From Flavobacteriales bacterium UBA7878 (GTDB lineage: Bacteria > Bacteroidota > Bacteroidia > Flavobacteriales > Schleiferiaceae), in contig DLRW01000041.1 of assembly GCA_002501205.1 (NCBI GenBank), forward strand, positions 96,421-160,420: a DNA stretch of 64,000 nt, written 5' to 3'. Under the pieces are notes generated by a model. It made no database searches. It saw only the letters and a program-made list of their open reading frames with translations, and had not been told where the DNA came from. Of this stretch, positions 63,003 through 64,000 are shown piece after piece. Position numbers and translations under genes: made by a program. Each line of letters begins with the position of its first letter. Position 1 is the first letter of the stretch.

Positions 63003-64000
63003 CCTTGTTAAGCTTTAAGAAGTACAAGCCTTCCGCTCGGCCTTCTAAATTAATTTCTCCTTTTCGGCCTTGTACCTCCTTTTCCAGGATTAGCTTTCCG
63101 CGAAGGTCATATACGCTAATATGCGCTCCGGCTTCTATGAGGTCAATGTAAAATTGATCAGTACTAGGATTGGGATAAACTGCAATTTGCTCCTCCCAAT
63201 TTTCGGCCAAGCCAATATCACTGCATGTACCTACCACATAACTGTCTTTATTGGCCGAATTGTTACGTTCCCCGGCACCCGGATAGGAGTAAGTATAGTA
63301 GAAATAAATCAAATCGCCCTTATTCGCATTAAGCTGGTAGGGCTGATTGGGTGTAACCGGATAACCCGGCAAAGCCCCTGGATTAGTGCCATAATACAGA
63401 ATACAGGTCGGCACACCTACTCCCGCTTGAGAAGGAATAAAGGTGAGGGTGGGATTAGTATCGTCCGATGAAAACTTCCAGGAAAAATCCCCATTATGGC
63501 TGGTTCCTTCGCAAGAAGGTGCAGTATCAATCTCTAAAGTTAAGGGCGCCGACCAGGCCGAATCGCCCAAATGATCATAGGCTAATAGGCGCCATTGCGC
63601 TGGGCCCAATTGAGCGGTCCAATTCAAATTATAAGGCCGGCTGTTAAAGCTTTGGAACAATTGCCCATTGAGGTAAAAATCCAGCTTTTGTATGCTATCG
63701 TTTAAATCATTGGCCGTAGCCTGTAGCGTTACCGTTTCACCCTCTACAAAGCGTGAACCCTGGGCCGGACTTAAAAAGGCAGCGGTAGGCGGAACATTGT
63801 TATTATCACCCACAATAATATAAACCTCATCCTGATCCGAATGCGAGCCATTATCTACTTCCAGGCGGTATTTATAAACCCCTTTTTGTAGGTTTTGAAG
63901 GGAACTTATGGCCATTGTTGCATTGCCAGGGCTGGCCGCCGATGGGCCGTAAAGCTGCGTCCATTGATAGGTCAAGGGATTGGAGGCCGGACTAAAGCTT
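62959..64000 (-). CDS. large multidomain protein with T9SS sorting domain, 5' part outside window
   Basis: The last 346 residues are visible and the frame is open to the window edge. In order: a PKD-like domain (PLTYQWTQLYGPS), a bacterial Ig-like domain (VPPTAAFLSPAQGSRFVEGETVTL), a module of about 95 residues with conserved aromatics (GDFSWKFSSDDTNPTLTF, GDLIYFYYTY) that may bind glucan, and a T9SS type A sorting domain (VYPNPSTDQFYIDL, VYDLRGKLI, AEGLYFLKL). Such modules trail secreted glycoside hydrolases, so the missing N-terminus may be catalytic (inference). The start codon is not in the window; an in-frame TTG at 63975 is not the true start. It is coupled to the GH17 gene. Confidence 0.82.
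   Translation of the reverse strand, partial: SFSPASNPLTYQWTQLYGPSAASPGNATMAISSLQNLQKGVYKYRLEVDNGSHSDQDEVYIIVGDNNNVPPTAAFLSPAQGSRFVEGETVTLQATANDLNDSIQKLDFYLNGQLFQSFNSRPYNLNWTAQLGPAQWRLLAYDHLGDSAWSAPLTLEIDTAPSCEGTSHNGDFSWKFSSDDTNPTLTFIPSQAGVGVPTCILYYGTNPGALPGYPVTPNQPYQLNANKGDLIYFYYTYSYPGAGERNNSANKDSYVVGTCSDIGLAENWEEQIAVYPNPSTDQFYIDLIEAGAHISVYDLRGKLILEKEVQGRKGEINLEGRAEGLYFLKLNKDGKSATFKIVLHKY

Noticed and set aside
1..64000. CRISPR array, insertion sequence or integrase gene
   Set aside because: No set of regularly spaced identical repeats and no transposase or recombinase motif was seen in any frame read.

Overview
The window reads as chromosomal DNA of a marine-type member of the Bacteroidota, probably Flavobacteriales near the Cryomorphaceae/Schleiferiaceae (inference). 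The signs are C-terminal type IX secretion (T9SS) sorting domains on at least six large proteins, a SusC/SusD pair, a complete Bat (aerotolerance) operon, an S46 dipeptidyl-peptidase, and many TAnnTTTG-type -7 promoter boxes, the promoter signature of this phylum. Nearly all genes are ordinary housekeeping or envelope genes; two regions look accessory.

Layout. 1-9.8 kb: a truncated vWA/TonB-like outer-layer protein, an ATP-grasp ligase, a small membrane protein, a VOC protein, a DUF3124 lipoprotein, bacilliredoxin, a small membrane protein, tadA, aspS and a CBS-domain ClC transporter. 9.8-22.7 kb: an XRE regulator, a secreted beta-propeller protein, purQ, a DUF4173 membrane protein, a redoxin, an acyl-CoA carboxylase carboxyltransferase, a Spy-like protein, an SDR, a trans-sulfuration PLP enzyme and a DPP7-like peptidase. 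22.8-34.8 kb: a T9SS protein, an MltF-like lytic transglycosylase, PdeM-like phosphoesterase, fructosamine kinase, a 7TMR-DISM hybrid kinase, an imelysin-like/cytochrome c peroxidase fusion and a PhoX-like T9SS protein.

35.2-43.4 kb is one tightly coupled eight-gene operon (MoxR, DUF58, short BatD-like protein, BatA, BatB, BatC, BatD, BatE), with gaps of at most 15 bases and mostly overlapping start and stop codons. It ends against dgt on the other strand. A COG0857-like P-loop protein and tRNA-Ala(GGC) follow.

46.2-48.7 kb, directly after the tRNA, is an AT-rich two-gene cassette with foreign-looking codon use. Its larger protein ends in a PD-(D/E)XK-like nuclease core. It is the best candidate in the window for an undescribed, possibly defence-related system. 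A decayed gene fragment lies between it and the tRNA. Two tandem, clearly paralogous T9SS adhesin-like proteins follow (48.8-54.2 kb).

54.2-64 kb is a beta-1,3-glucan (laminarin) utilisation locus: SusC, SusD, a PKD surface glycan-binding lipoprotein, a GH16 laminarinase lipoprotein, and on the opposite strand a GH17 lipoprotein with a large T9SS protein running off the window. The leader of susC holds a consensus promoter embedded in a regular series of look-alike inverted repeats (arms close to TAATKGT, always 7 bases apart, centres 86, 43 and 44 bp apart). This looks like a helically phased operator array for an unidentified regulator and is the most striking non-coding signal seen.
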